A stretch of DNA of 64,000 nucleotides, from positions 1,054,001 through 1,118,000 of the forward strand of contig OZ241339.1 in NCBI GenBank assembly GCA_965200235.1, written 5' to 3'. Below, in pieces: positions 43,250 to 52,792 of the stretch (the stretch's first letter is position 1; the number at the start of each line of letters is the position of its first letter). This stretch comes from Azotimanducus chitobiosivorans. Lineage in GTDB: Bacteria > Pseudomonadota > Gammaproteobacteria > Pseudomonadales > Azotimanducaceae. The notes under the pieces are model-generated. The model searched no databases. It was not told the origin of the DNA and saw only the letters and a program-made list of their open reading frames with translations. The position numbers were made by a program, and so were the translations under genes.

Positions 43250-45247
43250 CTACAAGCTCTCCATCGGATCCACGTCGATCATCCAGCGCACGCCGCTCGG
43301 CTTTCGCTTGGGTAGGTTGTTTTCAAGATAAGTGAGTGTCGAGTGCAGCTCGCTGCGATTGCTTGCGAGCAGTACACAGGCGAACCGGTAGCGATTAGCG
43401 CGTTTCGGCGATGGCGCTGGCATCGGGCCGAAGACTTGCGCCGCGCGCGGCTGACGGGCGATACCCGCAAGAGATTCAAGCCACTTCTTGGCGTTGTCTT
43501 CCTTCACGCTGTCGGCTCTCAAGAGCGCGAGCCGCCCGAACGGCGGCAAGCCAGCCGTGCTACGTTCTTCGAGCAGTCGTTTCGCAAACTCGCTGTAGCC
43601 CTTGTCGACGAGCAAGTTCAAGGACGGCTGTCCGGGATTGAGGGTTTGAATGAGCACTTCGCCGGGCATTTCAGCGCGGCCCGCGCGTCCCGCCACTTGC
43701 AAAATAAGCTGCGCAGTATGCTCCGGCGCACGAAAATCTGGGCTGACAAACCCCCCATCAGCGCCAAGTACGCCGACCAAGGTGATATCGGGGAAGTGAT
43801 GTCCTTTGGCGAGCATTTGCGTGCCAACAAGAATGGCGGGCTTGCCTTCGGGGATCTCAGCGAGTTTTGAAGCGATTTTTGTGCCACGAATGGCATCGCG
43901 GTCAATGCGAATCACCGGCACCTGCGGGAAGTGTTTGCTTGCGAACTCGGCAACGCGCTGAGTGCCTGCACCGAACGGCAGCAGGTCGTTGCCGCCACAA
44001 TCGGGACAGATACGAATTGGCTGTGCTTCGCGTCCGCAGTGGTGGCAACGGAGACAGGCGGGCGATTGATGCAACGTCATCGGCCTTTCACACGCCCGAC
44101 ATTCGGCTTTCCATCCGCAATCGCTGCACTGCAGAACAGGCGCAAAGCCGCGTCTGTTGAGGAACAGCAGTACTTGCTGTCCACGCTCAAGATGGCTGTG
44201 CATACGTCGCAGCAGTTCGCTGCCGATGCCCGCGCGGCGCCTTAACAGACGCTCCCCTCGAACATCCGTAAGCTTGATGTCTGGCAGACGCGCGCCTGCG
44301 GTTCGCTGCCCGATACGCAGCAGCCGGTAGCGACGATGCTTTGCATTGGCGATGGATTCAAGCGAAGGTGTGGCCGAGCCGAGCACCAGAGGAATGCCTA
44401 AGAATTGCGCACGCTTTACCGCGAAATCGCGCGCCGAGTAGGCAAATCCGCTGGGTTGCTTGTAGGAGAGATCATGCTCTTCGTCAATGATGATCAGGCC
44501 AAGGTGCGAGAAAGGCGTGAACACCGCCGAGCGCGTGCCGACAAGTACCTGAGCATCGCCTGATTCTGCGCGCGCGCGCGCCGCTTCTCGCTTCGATGCG
44601 GGCAACTCCGAATGGCTCACCGACACGCGCTCGAAGCGCCTTTCAAATCGTGCGACCGATTGTGGCGTCAAGCCGATTTCCGGCACCAGCACCAAAGCTT
44701 GCGCACCGCGCTGAATCACATGCTTGATGGCTTGCAGGTAGACCTCGGTCTTGCCACTGCCGGTGACGCCCATCAAGAGAAACACGTTGAACCCTTGGGC
44801 ACCGTTGATGGCGGCAAGCGCACGCGCCTGCTCGGCGTTGGCGGTGTGCGCCGGCTCTGGTCGCCACTCGCTGCGAGCTGCCTGTGCCTTTGCCGGGCGC
44901 ATGATACGTCCCTGCTTTCGTCCGGGGGTGAGCGCTGTGAACAGTACCTCGCCGAGCGGGTGGTGGTAGTAGTTGGATGCCCAGCGCAGCAGCGAGATGA
45001 GTTCAGGCGTAAGGGCAGGGCGGTCGCCAAGGACGCGATCAATTGGCTTGAGCGCGACATCTGCGCTTGCTGCATTCGCACGTTCAACACAAATGGCAGG
45101 AACGGCTGTGCTTCCGAACGGCACTTTGAGTAAAGTGCCGGGCGCAGGCACGCGCATGTCTTCGGGCACGGCGTAGTCAAAGAGCTGGCGTAGCGGACGG
45201 TTGACGGCGACGCGCACGACTCGTTCGGTTGGCTGACTCGCGGCCAA
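43250..45247 (-). CDS. priA: Primosomal protein N' (PriA helicase)
   Basis: Restarts stalled replication forks. I start at TTG 45247, giving 665 residues and the normal opening RVVRVAVNRPLRQLFDYAVP. GTG 45280, inside an inverted repeat, is the alternative, and nothing upstream looks coding. LLMGVTGSGKTEVYL is Walker A, LIIIDEEHDLSYKQ the DEEH motif, and eight cysteines form the zinc sites (CSDCGWKAECRACERP, CLRCHHCGREAQPIRICPDC). VLIQTLNPGQPSLNLL is late in the helicase core. Divergent from rpoZ. Confidence 0.94.
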   Translation of the reverse strand: MAASQPTERVVRVAVNRPLRQLFDYAVPEDMRVPAPGTLLKVPFGSTAVPAICVERANAASADVALKPIDRVLGDRPALTPELISLLRWASNYYHHPLGEVLFTALTPGRKQGRIMRPAKAQAARSEWRPEPAHTANAEQARALAAINGAQGFNVFLLMGVTGSGKTEVYLQAIKHVIQRGAQALVLVPEIGLTPQSVARFERRFERVSVSHSELPASKREAARARAESGDAQVLVGTRSAVFTPFSHLGLIIIDEEHDLSYKQPSGFAYSARDFAVKRAQFLGIPLVLGSATPSLESIANAKHRRYRLLRIGQRTAGARLPDIKLTDVRGERLLRRRAGIGSELLRRMHSHLERGQQVLLFLNRRGFAPVLQCSDCGWKAECRACERPMTLHQSPACLRCHHCGREAQPIRICPDCGGNDLLPFGAGTQRVAEFASKHFPQVPVIRIDRDAIRGTKIASKLAEIPEGKPAILVGTQMLAKGHHFPDITLVGVLGADGGFVSPDFRAPEHTAQLILQVAGRAGRAEMPGEVLIQTLNPGQPSLNLLVDKGYSEFAKRLLEERSTAGLPPFGRLALLRADSVKEDNAKKWLESLAGIARQPRAAQVFGPMPAPSPKRANRYRFACVLLASNRSELHSTLTYLENNLPKRKPSGVRWMIDVDPMESL

Positions 45248-45262
45248 TCGCTTGCATCCTAG

Positions 45263-45286
45263 GGTAAAGTGTAAGTACACTTTACC
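45263..45286. promoter_or_regulatory. Inverted repeat between divergent priA and rpoZ
   Basis: GGTAAAGTGTA–AG–TACACTTTACC: 11-base perfect arms with a 2-base centre, 16 bases before the chosen priA start and about 100 before rpoZ. The symmetry and site suggest an operator acting on one or both promoters. No regulator is identified. Confidence 0.55.
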
Positions 45287-45384
45287 TGTGCCGCATCGTC
45301 TTCGCTTGGCATTTGCACTCGTGGCGAGCGCTCTTCGGACATTCATCAGGCACCCATCAGACATCAAAAGAGGACCTCCCATTC

Positions 45385-45672
45385 ATGGCTCGCATCACCG
45401 TTGAAGACTGTCTTGAGAATGTGGACAATCGCTTTGAGCTTGTGCTCACCGCGACCCGCCGGGCGCGTCAGCTCGCCCAAGACGGTGCACGCCCGTTGCT
45501 AGAAGCCAAAAACGACAAGCCGACTGTCACGGCGCTGCGAGAAATTGCCGAAGGCTTGATCGACGAGGAGATCATGGATACGCAAGACCAGTTGATCATG
45601 TCACACCGCGAACAGACAATGCAGGTCACGGCTTCCTATGGAATTGGAGATGCAGGCGGCGGCGACATCTGA
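45385..45672 (+). CDS. rpoZ: RNA polymerase omega subunit
   Basis: Small subunit that helps assemble RNA polymerase and takes part in the ppGpp response. ATG 45385, after AGAGGACC, gives 95 residues: MARITVEDCLENVDNRFEL, then RARQLAQDG and DKPTVTALREIAEG, the standard core. The gene overlaps spoT by 35 bases, the usual rpoZ–spoT coupling. Confidence 0.95.
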   Translation: MARITVEDCLENVDNRFELVLTATRRARQLAQDGARPLLEAKNDKPTVTALREIAEGLIDEEIMDTQDQLIMSHREQTMQVTASYGIGDAGGGDI

Positions 45673-47842
45673 GTCGTATTTCCAGACGCAACTCAGGGCG
45701 CGCGCTTCGAACGATGCGGTCGCCGCTCCTTCCGGCATTGACCATTTGGTCAACGCCGCTGCGAAGTATCTGCCAAAGCCACAAGTCACGCGCATCCGAA
45801 AAGCCTACGAGTTTGCGCAAGCCGCACACGCTGGTCAGGCGCGCTTTACTGGCCATCCCTACATCACGCATCCGTTGGCTGTCGCGTCGATCTTGGTGGA
45901 GATGCGCCTTGACGACAAGTGCATTATTGCCGCGCTGCTGCACGATGTCGTAGAGGATACTTCCGCGACGCAGTCGGCAGTGAGCCGGCACTTTGGCCGC
46001 GAAGTCGGCTATCTGGTGGATGCTGTCAGCAAGCTCGGCAACATTCATAAATCTCATCACGAAGCACAGGCCGAGAACCTGCAGAAGATGATCTTTGCCA
46101 TGGCGCGAGATATTCGCGTCGTGCTCGTGAAAATGGCGGATCGCTTACACAATATGCGCACGCTCGCTGTGCTCCCGCATGAGAAGCGTAGGCGCATCGC
46201 GAATGAAACGCTTGAGATCTACGCGCCGCTTGCGCGCCGCCTAGGTATGCACGAGGTCATGGTGGAGCTTGAGGACTTGAGTTTTGAGAATTTGTATCCG
46301 TTGAGGAGTGCATGCGTGCGGCGGGCACGCACCAAGTTCGCGCTCAACCGCAAGTTCGTGCTGAAGAAGATCACCGACCGCATCGCCAAGGCAGTGCACG
46401 GCGCGAATATCGAAGCCGAAGTCTTCGGGCGCGAAAAACACCTCTATTCGATCTATCGAAAAATGAAGGACCGGCACAAGTCTTTCCGCGAAATCATGGA
46501 TGTCTACGGCCTCAGAGTCATTGTGCGTAGCGTCGATGATTGCTACCGTGCGCTCGGTGTCGTTCACGGCGTCTACAAGCCATTCACAGATCGTTTCAAG
46601 GACTATGTCGCCATCCCCAAATCAAATGGCTACCAATCGCTGCACACGACACTCTTCGGGCTCGATTCCATTCCCATTGAAGTGCAGATACGCACGCGCG
46701 AGATGGACGATGTGGCAAGCCATGGCGTTGCCCGCCACACCAAGTACACCGGCAGCGGCACCGGCTCTCCACGTGAATCACTTTCCGAGCGCTGGCTGCA
46801 GGAAGTGCTTGAACTGCGCAAGGACGCCAAAGGCAACCATGACTTTGTTGAGTTTTTCAAGACCTATTTGTTTCCGGACGAGGTCTATGTATTCTCGCCC
46901 GATGGCGATATATACACGCTGCCAAGCGGCTCGTCGCCGGTCGATTTTGCTTACGCCGTTCATACCGATATCGGCAACACCTGCGTTGCGTGCCGAATCG
47001 ACCGCAATCTGGCACCTTTGAACACGCGCCTCGAAACCGGGCAAACAGTAAACATTATCACCGCGAAAAGCGCATCGCCAAGCCCGGACTGGCTCAACTA
47101 TGTTATTACCAACAAGGCGCGCTCAAGCATCCGTCAAGCATTACGCGCCAATCAGCGCAGCGCCGCCATCGCACTCGGCACCAAGCTGCTCAATCAATCG
47201 CTTGCGCACGCCAGCACCCATATTCGCAACCTTGACTTTCGTCGCTTACGGCGCGTGGTGCGAGGACTCGGTTTTCGCAGCGTCAAAGACTTGCTCGCTG
47301 CCATTGGCCGCGGCGAGCACACTGGCTATGCCGTGGCCAATCGCCTGCTTGCGCACAAGGATCCAGACTTCTCGGCGGTGCCGGTTGAAATTGACGAAGC
47401 GGTCGGCATCAGCCAGCGAGACCATGTGATCATTAGTTTCGCGCGCTGCTGTAGCCCCGTACACGGCGATCCTATTGTTGGACATGTGTCCCATCAGCGC
47501 GGCTTCGTCGTCCACCGCGAAGGCTGTCCAAACCTCGTCGAAATCCGCAAGCGCGCCGCTGACGAGCTGACGCCAGCCAAATGGGTCGGCATGCCAGATC
47601 AGGAATTTCAGGCGAGCCTCAAGCTCGAAGCAGCCAACGATTCAAATGCCTTGTCTGACTTCGCGTCTGTCATGCGACAGGTCGGCGCGAGCATCAAAAG
47701 CCTGAAAGTGGAGAGCGACGACGACGAGCAAGCGCTGATTGACATGGAGGTCTCGGTGCGCGGTCTCGCGCAACTCAATCGTCTCGTGCGCCGCATCGCG
47801 GCCATACCAAGTGTTCGTGAAGTACGGAGGGCCTTTCGATGA
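45638..47842 (+). CDS. spoT: Bifunctional (p)ppGpp synthetase/hydrolase SpoT
   Basis: Controls the stringent response. 734 residues with all domains: HD hydrolase (HPYITHPLAVASILVEM, AALLHDVVEDT), synthetase (DVYGLRVIVRSVDDCYRALG, IPKSNGYQSLHTTLFG), TGS (DEVYVFSPDGDIYTLPSGSS), a zinc-finger-like stretch (ARCCSPVHGDPI) and a C-terminal ACT domain. ATG 45638 lies within rpoZ, and ATG 45650 is an alternative start. The intact HD residues indicate an active hydrolase. ridA follows with a 4-base overlap. Confidence 0.95.
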   Translation: MELEMQAAATSESYFQTQLRARASNDAVAAPSGIDHLVNAAAKYLPKPQVTRIRKAYEFAQAAHAGQARFTGHPYITHPLAVASILVEMRLDDKCIIAALLHDVVEDTSATQSAVSRHFGREVGYLVDAVSKLGNIHKSHHEAQAENLQKMIFAMARDIRVVLVKMADRLHNMRTLAVLPHEKRRRIANETLEIYAPLARRLGMHEVMVELEDLSFENLYPLRSACVRRARTKFALNRKFVLKKITDRIAKAVHGANIEAEVFGREKHLYSIYRKMKDRHKSFREIMDVYGLRVIVRSVDDCYRALGVVHGVYKPFTDRFKDYVAIPKSNGYQSLHTTLFGLDSIPIEVQIRTREMDDVASHGVARHTKYTGSGTGSPRESLSERWLQEVLELRKDAKGNHDFVEFFKTYLFPDEVYVFSPDGDIYTLPSGSSPVDFAYAVHTDIGNTCVACRIDRNLAPLNTRLETGQTVNIITAKSASPSPDWLNYVITNKARSSIRQALRANQRSAAIALGTKLLNQSLAHASTHIRNLDFRRLRRVVRGLGFRSVKDLLAAIGRGEHTGYAVANRLLAHKDPDFSAVPVEIDEAVGISQRDHVIISFARCCSPVHGDPIVGHVSHQRGFVVHREGCPNLVEIRKRAADELTPAKWVGMPDQEFQASLKLEAANDSNALSDFASVMRQVGASIKSLKVESDDDEQALIDMEVSVRGLAQLNRLVRRIAAIPSVREVRRAFR

Positions 47843-48231
47843 GCCAAGAACATCAAGCAATTTTCACCGAAAATGCACCAGCACCGGTCGGTGCTTATTC
47901 CCAGGCGATGCGCGCTGGCGGTTTTCTTTTTGTGTCCGGGCAAGTGCCTCTGGCACCGGGCGAGAAGTCGCTTGTCAGCGATGATGTAGAAGCGCAGATT
48001 CATCAAGTATTCAAGAACTTGCAGGCGGTGATCGAAGCAGGCGGCGTTTCGTTTGCGCAAGCGGTCAAGTTGACGGTCTACCTCGCTGACCTTGGTGACT
48101 TTCAGACCGTCAATCGCATCATGGCCGAGTATGTGCCAGAGCCTTTTCCGGCGCGAGTGGCGATTCAAGCCGCTGCACTGCCGCTTGGCGCCGCAGTCGA
48201 GATTGACGCCATTCTCGTCTGCGAAGGGTAG
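47839..48231 (+). CDS. ridA: RidA family enamine/imine deaminase
   Basis: Removes reactive enamines and imines made by PLP enzymes. The 130-residue protein has IFTENAPAPVGAYSQAM, FVSGQVPLAPGEK, KNLQAVIEAGG and FPARVAIQAAALPLGAAVEI, the last with the catalytic Arg. It overlaps spoT by 4 bases. The recG frame continues in the same register after its TAG. Confidence 0.95.
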   Translation: MSQEHQAIFTENAPAPVGAYSQAMRAGGFLFVSGQVPLAPGEKSLVSDDVEAQIHQVFKNLQAVIEAGGVSFAQAVKLTVYLADLGDFQTVNRIMAEYVPEPFPARVAIQAAALPLGAAVEIDAILVCEG

Positions 48232-48243
48232 AGGGACGCCTCA

Positions 48244-50292
48244 ATCGATATTTTTGCACTGCAAAGGAAGCTCGTCACAGAGCTTCGCGGTGTCGGAAAA
48301 ACGACGAGCGGGCAGCTTGCACGCCTCGAAATCCACAACTGCTTCGACCTCCTGTTGCATCTCCCGTTTCGCTGGCAGCACCGCACGAGCTATACGCCAC
48401 TGGCCGAGCTTCGAGGCAATCAGGAACACCTCGTCGTTGGGCGTATCATCGACTCGCAAGTGAATCGAGGTGTCAGGCACAGCTGGGATGTGCGCATCGC
48501 CGATGACGGCGGCACCTTGACCATTCGCTTCTTTCATTTCTCCGACTATCAGCTGCGGCGACTTGCGCTAGGCGATTGGATGCGCTGCTTCGGCATCGTG
48601 CGCTTCAGCCCTTGGGGGCGGCAGATGATTCACCCGGAGTATCGGACATCCACCGGCGAAGCGCCGCCTCCACCCGACGAGTTTGATGCCCCGGTGTATC
48701 GCCTCACTGCCGGGCTCAGCAATAACAAGCTGACTTCGCTGATCGAGCAGGTCATGGCTCAACTCGATGAGGATGGCTGGCCGAAGATTCGCGACAATCC
48801 TGTACTTGAGATGAATGCGGTCGATGCCCTGCGCCAGCTGCATAGGCCAGCGAAAGGCGCCGCCGATGCTGACCTTTTGGCTGCGCGCAATCGACTGGTG
48901 GTGGAAGAACTCGCCGCGCACCTGATCAAGGCGAAGGACGAACGCAAGCGACTGCTCGACGCGCCTTCGATCCCGTTGCCGCGCGGCCCCGGCTTCGGTC
49001 AGCGCATGGTCGAAGCGCTCGGTTTCTCGCTTACGCGCGCGCAGTCGAACGCGCTCAAAGTTATCCTGCCGGAGCTCGAAGCGCCACATGCCATGCTGCG
49101 CCTGCTGCAGGGCGATGTTGGCTCCGGCAAGACGGTGGTGGCCGCATTTGCCGCCCTGCGCGCGGCGGAGAACGGTCATCAGGCGGTGATCATGGCCCCT
49201 ACCGAAATGCTCGCCGAACAGCACTCCAGTACGCTCGTGTCTTGGTTTGCACCACTCGATATCGGTGTGCGCCTGCTCACCGGCTCGGTGACAGGCAAGC
49301 CGCGGCGGGCTGTGCTCGAAGACCTGCGCAACGGAACAGCCAAGGTCGTTCTCGGCACGCATGCCCTCTTTCAGTCGGATGTCGAGTTCGATTCGCTGGC
49401 ACTGGTGATCATTGACGAGCAGCACCGCTTCGGCGTCTATCAACGCCTTGCGCTCAAATCCAAAGGGCGCGAGCCGCATCAGCTCATCATGACGGCAACG
49501 CCGATTCCGCGCACGCTCGCCATGACCATGTACGCGCACATGGATCACACGGTCTTGGATGAGTTGCCGCCGGGCCGCACACCTGTCACCACGACCTTGC
49601 TGCCCGAGGCGAGGCGGCGCGAACTTGTGCGGCGTGTAGGCGCGACGTGCGAGCGCGAGCGGCAAGCCTATTGGGTGTGTACGCGCATAGAAGAATCCGA
49701 AGAAGACGATCTGCAGGATGTGCACAACACTGCCCAGTTTCTTCGCGAGCAACTGCCTGATGTCAGCGTTGAAGCAATTCACGGGCGCATGAGCGCGGAT
49801 GAGAAGCACGATTTGATGCGTCGCTTTCGTGCTGGCGAAATACGGGTGCTAGTCGCAACAACCGTGATTGAGGTGGGTGTCGATGTGCCTGGCGCATCGC
49901 TGATGATCATCGAGAATCCGGAACGCCTCGGGCTCGCGCAACTGCACCAGCTTCGCGGCAGGGTAGGGCGAGGCCACATGGACAGCCATTGCGTGCTCTT
50001 GCACGGCGAAGATATTTCGCCGTCGGCGCGCGAGCGCCTCGATGCCTTGGCGCAGACAAATGACGGGTTTGAGCTCGCCGAGAAGGACTTGGCGCTGCGC
50101 GGCGAAGGCGAGATCACGGGCGTTCGCCAAAGCGGGCTAGCGCCCTATCGCGTCGCGGATCTGCGCAGAGACAGGGATTTGCTTAGCCCCGCGCTTGCCG
50201 TGGCAGAGCGCATGCTTGATGACAATCCAGAGGCTGCGAAGCTGCTCGAGCGTATCTGGGTACGTGAAGTGTCGAATGTGACGAGCGTGTGA
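48244..50292 (+). CDS. recG: ATP-dependent DNA helicase RecG
   Basis: Remodels branched DNA at forks and recombination sites. LLQGDVGSGKTVVAAFAALR is Walker A, LVIIDEQHRFGVYQRLAL motif II, MTATPIPRTLAMT motif III, and VATTVIEVGVDVPGA and LHQLRGRVGRG the late motifs. The start is odd. TTG 48355 would remove the N-terminal wedge helices, but the frame is open back to the ridA TAG and encodes LVTELRGVGKTTSGQLARLE, a typical RecG start. The only codons there are ATC 48244, ATT 48250 and CTG 48259. GAGGGA sits 7 bases before ATC, which I use (682 residues). Confidence 0.88.
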   Translation: MDIFALQRKLVTELRGVGKTTSGQLARLEIHNCFDLLLHLPFRWQHRTSYTPLAELRGNQEHLVVGRIIDSQVNRGVRHSWDVRIADDGGTLTIRFFHFSDYQLRRLALGDWMRCFGIVRFSPWGRQMIHPEYRTSTGEAPPPPDEFDAPVYRLTAGLSNNKLTSLIEQVMAQLDEDGWPKIRDNPVLEMNAVDALRQLHRPAKGAADADLLAARNRLVVEELAAHLIKAKDERKRLLDAPSIPLPRGPGFGQRMVEALGFSLTRAQSNALKVILPELEAPHAMLRLLQGDVGSGKTVVAAFAALRAAENGHQAVIMAPTEMLAEQHSSTLVSWFAPLDIGVRLLTGSVTGKPRRAVLEDLRNGTAKVVLGTHALFQSDVEFDSLALVIIDEQHRFGVYQRLALKSKGREPHQLIMTATPIPRTLAMTMYAHMDHTVLDELPPGRTPVTTTLLPEARRRELVRRVGATCERERQAYWVCTRIEESEEDDLQDVHNTAQFLREQLPDVSVEAIHGRMSADEKHDLMRRFRAGEIRVLVATTVIEVGVDVPGASLMIIENPERLGLAQLHQLRGRVGRGHMDSHCVLLHGEDISPSARERLDALAQTNDGFELAEKDLALRGEGEITGVRQSGLAPYRVADLRRDRDLLSPALAVAERMLDDNPEAAKLLERIWVREVSNVTSV

Positions 50293-50354
50293 ACACGCCC
50301 TAGTGTTCCGTCAAACGGCCTAAAAATCCACAATCATCGCACCAGCGAGCGAAC

Positions 50355-51593
50355 TTAACCTGGCCATCGTGCGGAAACATCAAATTCAAACAATTCCTTT
50401 TTGGAATTCCTTTTGCGAATCGCAGAGCATTGAACTTCTTCGAATCCTAAATCTTCGAATATCGCTGCATAGATTTTCTCTACGGATAGCAACACGCCAT
50501 AGAAGGAGGAATTGCCGACGATGTAATGCAATTCACTACCTTTTCTGACCAACGACAAGAGGGAAACAATGTGTTCACGCATGTCGTTAAAGTACTTGGC
50601 GACATACTTGGCAAGTAATGCTCCGTTCCTGTTGTCATCATGTGCAATTTTCCTCAAAGAATCGGTAAGCAGTGGGTGGGCAAATGAATCTTTGGGCGTC
50701 TCCCAGCCAATAAGCCGGCTGGTGGCGACACCCCAAGTACCGCCGATCGCCGACCAGTCCAATTCACCAGCATGGCGCCCACTACTCAGAAATCCAAGCC
50801 AATACATGTACGGCCTCAACTCGCGAATGTACGACATTCGATTAGCGTATGGCGGTGATGTGACTATGAGATCAAACGGACCATCAACTATCTGAGCAAG
50901 GTTTCTTGCATCTCCAAACACAATTTCCCCGCTACCCTTGGGGTTGTTGTTTGCGCCTTCTAGAACGAAGTGCAGGTCATCGCGGAATCTCTGTTCCATA
51001 TCGCCGCCAAAAGGGATACAAAGTTGATTCGCATTCTTGAATGACATTGATTGATGGCTGAACGAAGCATTTGACAGTCCGATCAGCGTCCTGCAAAACG
51101 CCACCAACAGAAGATCTCTTTCGGGAGATAGTTGCTCGCTTTCGCTGTCAATACCAGCTTTAAGCTTGCGCAGGAAGGCCAGAGCGGATGTGCTCCACCA
51201 TCTCTCAATATTATGAATATGTGGAGTTTCGACAGGTTCAACCGCATCGCTACTCATTGCATCCATTACTCGCGTACCTGCGGCCTTTGCCGATGCTAAT
51301 GCTGCGCTGGAATAACGTGCGAGCTTCACGCTGCCTAGCCATACGAGAAACGGATTAATGTCTGTCGATATGCCCTCGTGTCCATGATACGCAGCGCTGA
51401 GCGCTGTTGTCGCCGTTCCAGAAAACGGATCGAGGATGCGTCGCGGCCGGGTATGCTGCGCGATGATCTCTTCCACAATTTTAACTGAGTATGCCGGAGT
51501 TAGCCTTAGCCAGCCATGTCGACCTGCGCGTGCGTTGAACCTGTGTGTGTAGTCCTGTCTCTGTCGCAGTCCTTCCGTAGCTAAAGCGCTCAC
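50355..51593 (-). CDS. Type II DNA methyltransferase (N4-cytosine or N6-adenine)
   Basis: 412 residues. ILDPFSGTATTALSAAYHG near residue 53 is the SAM-binding motif, followed by GISTDINPFLVWLG. FDLIVTSPPYANRMSYIREL near 245 is the catalytic TSPPY motif, typical of N4-cytosine and some N6-adenine enzymes. GSELHYIVGNSSFYG and a C-terminal KRNSKKELFEFDV segment follow. Its ATG overlaps the adjacent gene's stop by 4 bases, so it forms a unit with the predicted nuclease. The methylated sequence is unknown. Confidence 0.86.
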   Translation of the reverse strand: MSALATEGLRQRQDYTHRFNARAGRHGWLRLTPAYSVKIVEEIIAQHTRPRRILDPFSGTATTALSAAYHGHEGISTDINPFLVWLGSVKLARYSSAALASAKAAGTRVMDAMSSDAVEPVETPHIHNIERWWSTSALAFLRKLKAGIDSESEQLSPERDLLLVAFCRTLIGLSNASFSHQSMSFKNANQLCIPFGGDMEQRFRDDLHFVLEGANNNPKGSGEIVFGDARNLAQIVDGPFDLIVTSPPYANRMSYIRELRPYMYWLGFLSSGRHAGELDWSAIGGTWGVATSRLIGWETPKDSFAHPLLTDSLRKIAHDDNRNGALLAKYVAKYFNDMREHIVSLLSLVRKGSELHYIVGNSSFYGVLLSVEKIYAAIFEDLGFEEVQCSAIRKRNSKKELFEFDVSARWPG

Positions 51594-52414
51594 AACGACA
51601 CCGGCGCCAGTAGGGAATGAAGAATAGTGTCAATTTCATTTTGAAAAATGGAACTATTCTGGCGCAAGAATGTGGCCAGATCGTAGCCGACAATGTCGCG
51701 CATAAAGTCATAGGTAGAGATTAGCGGATTGTTTGCGCCGATTACGCCTGTGAGTACCGACCACTTTTCGGTTCGGTAACGTGTAGACACGTCACTATCT
51801 ATCTGGTTTGACAGAATAACTGCACAAGGAAAATAGCCTCGTGTGTATGCTGTTGCGGCATTAGCAATATCGGCATTCTGCCGTTTGGAATCCTTGCTCT
51901 TATAGCCCTGTCTAACCTCAAAGACAACACCTGACAGACTCTGAAACACCCTGTCTTCAACGTCAAGTGCTTGTGCTGATTGCTTCATCCATTCGCGGAA
52001 GCGATATTTCTTCTCGCTGTCCACGATCTCATCAAGCGGAACTCGTCCATCCAAATACAGAGTCCGCCTTCGACCGCTTGGCGTGGTCACCTGATATGAC
52101 CAAGTGACATCTTCTTCCGATAGCGCCAACGAATCACTGATGATTTTGCGGAACAACCGTTCACAACCGATCCCAATCTGCCGATAAATGCTTGTCATCC
52201 CCCCAGCCGCCTTATGCGCCGCGTACATCATCGGGTTATCTAAACCAAACCAAGAGTAGAAGGCATCATCCTGATACAACTCGCGAAACTGATCCAACGT
52301 TAATCCGTCGCGTTTCGAGCCTTGACCGAACTTTGGTTTGTATTGTGCACAGACCCTGATGGCATCGAGAACAATCGTGATGTACTCCTTGTCCTGATCT
52401 GTCGTTGGTTTCAT
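51590..52414 (-). CDS. Predicted type II restriction endonuclease
   Basis: 274 residues, not recognised as a named enzyme. A possible PD-(D/E)XK site is formed by LDGRVPLDEIVD (near 120) and GVVFEVRQGYKSKDSKRQNA (near 160), where Glu and a downstream Lys replace the usual ExK. The partner methyltransferase gene overlaps it by 4 bases. A and T are visibly richer here than in neighbouring genes, which suggests transfer into the recG–fdxA junction. The nuclease call rests mainly on linkage to the methyltransferase. Confidence 0.6.
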   Translation of the reverse strand: MKPTTDQDKEYITIVLDAIRVCAQYKPKFGQGSKRDGLTLDQFRELYQDDAFYSWFGLDNPMMYAAHKAAGGMTSIYRQIGIGCERLFRKIISDSLALSEEDVTWSYQVTTPSGRRRTLYLDGRVPLDEIVDSEKKYRFREWMKQSAQALDVEDRVFQSLSGVVFEVRQGYKSKDSKRQNADIANAATAYTRGYFPCAVILSNQIDSDVSTRYRTEKWSVLTGVIGANNPLISTYDFMRDIVGYDLATFLRQNSSIFQNEIDTILHSLLAPVSL

Positions 52415-52450
52415 GCTCGTCGAAGTTGCAGAGATGTCGGTTTTGCAAAG

Positions 52451-52774
52451 TCAGCGTTCCAGAAACTCCCGCTTGTCGGTGACATCCTTCCAATCGTCGG
52501 CGTCTGCGGGCGGTGTGCCGATTTCGGTGATATTCGGCCAGACCTCCGCAAGCTCAGCGTTGATCTCAATGAATGTCTGCTGACTTTCGGGCAGCTCGTC
52601 CTCGGCATAGATGGCCTCGACGGGGCACTCGGGCTCGCATAGTGCACAGTCAATGCACTCGTCGGGGTGAATGACGAGCATGTTCGGGCCTTCATAGAAG
52701 CAGTCCACAGGGCACACTTCAACACAGTCCATATATTTGCATTTAATGCAGGTTTCGGTGACAACAAAAGTCAT
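52451..52774 (-). CDS. fdxA: 7Fe ferredoxin FdxA
   Basis: Low-potential electron carrier. ATG 52774 (MTFVVTETCIKCKYMDCVEV) gives 107 residues. CIKCKYMDCVEVCPVDC binds the 3Fe–4S cluster and CIDCALCEPECPVEAIY the 4Fe–4S cluster. The acidic C-terminal extension is typical of the Azotobacter/Pseudomonas type. The mutS–fdxA order is also known from pseudomonads. Confidence 0.94.
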   Translation of the reverse strand: MTFVVTETCIKCKYMDCVEVCPVDCFYEGPNMLVIHPDECIDCALCEPECPVEAIYAEDELPESQQTFIEINAELAEVWPNITEIGTPPADADDWKDVTDKREFLER

Positions 52775-52792
52775 GTCAGCAGGGTCTCGCAC

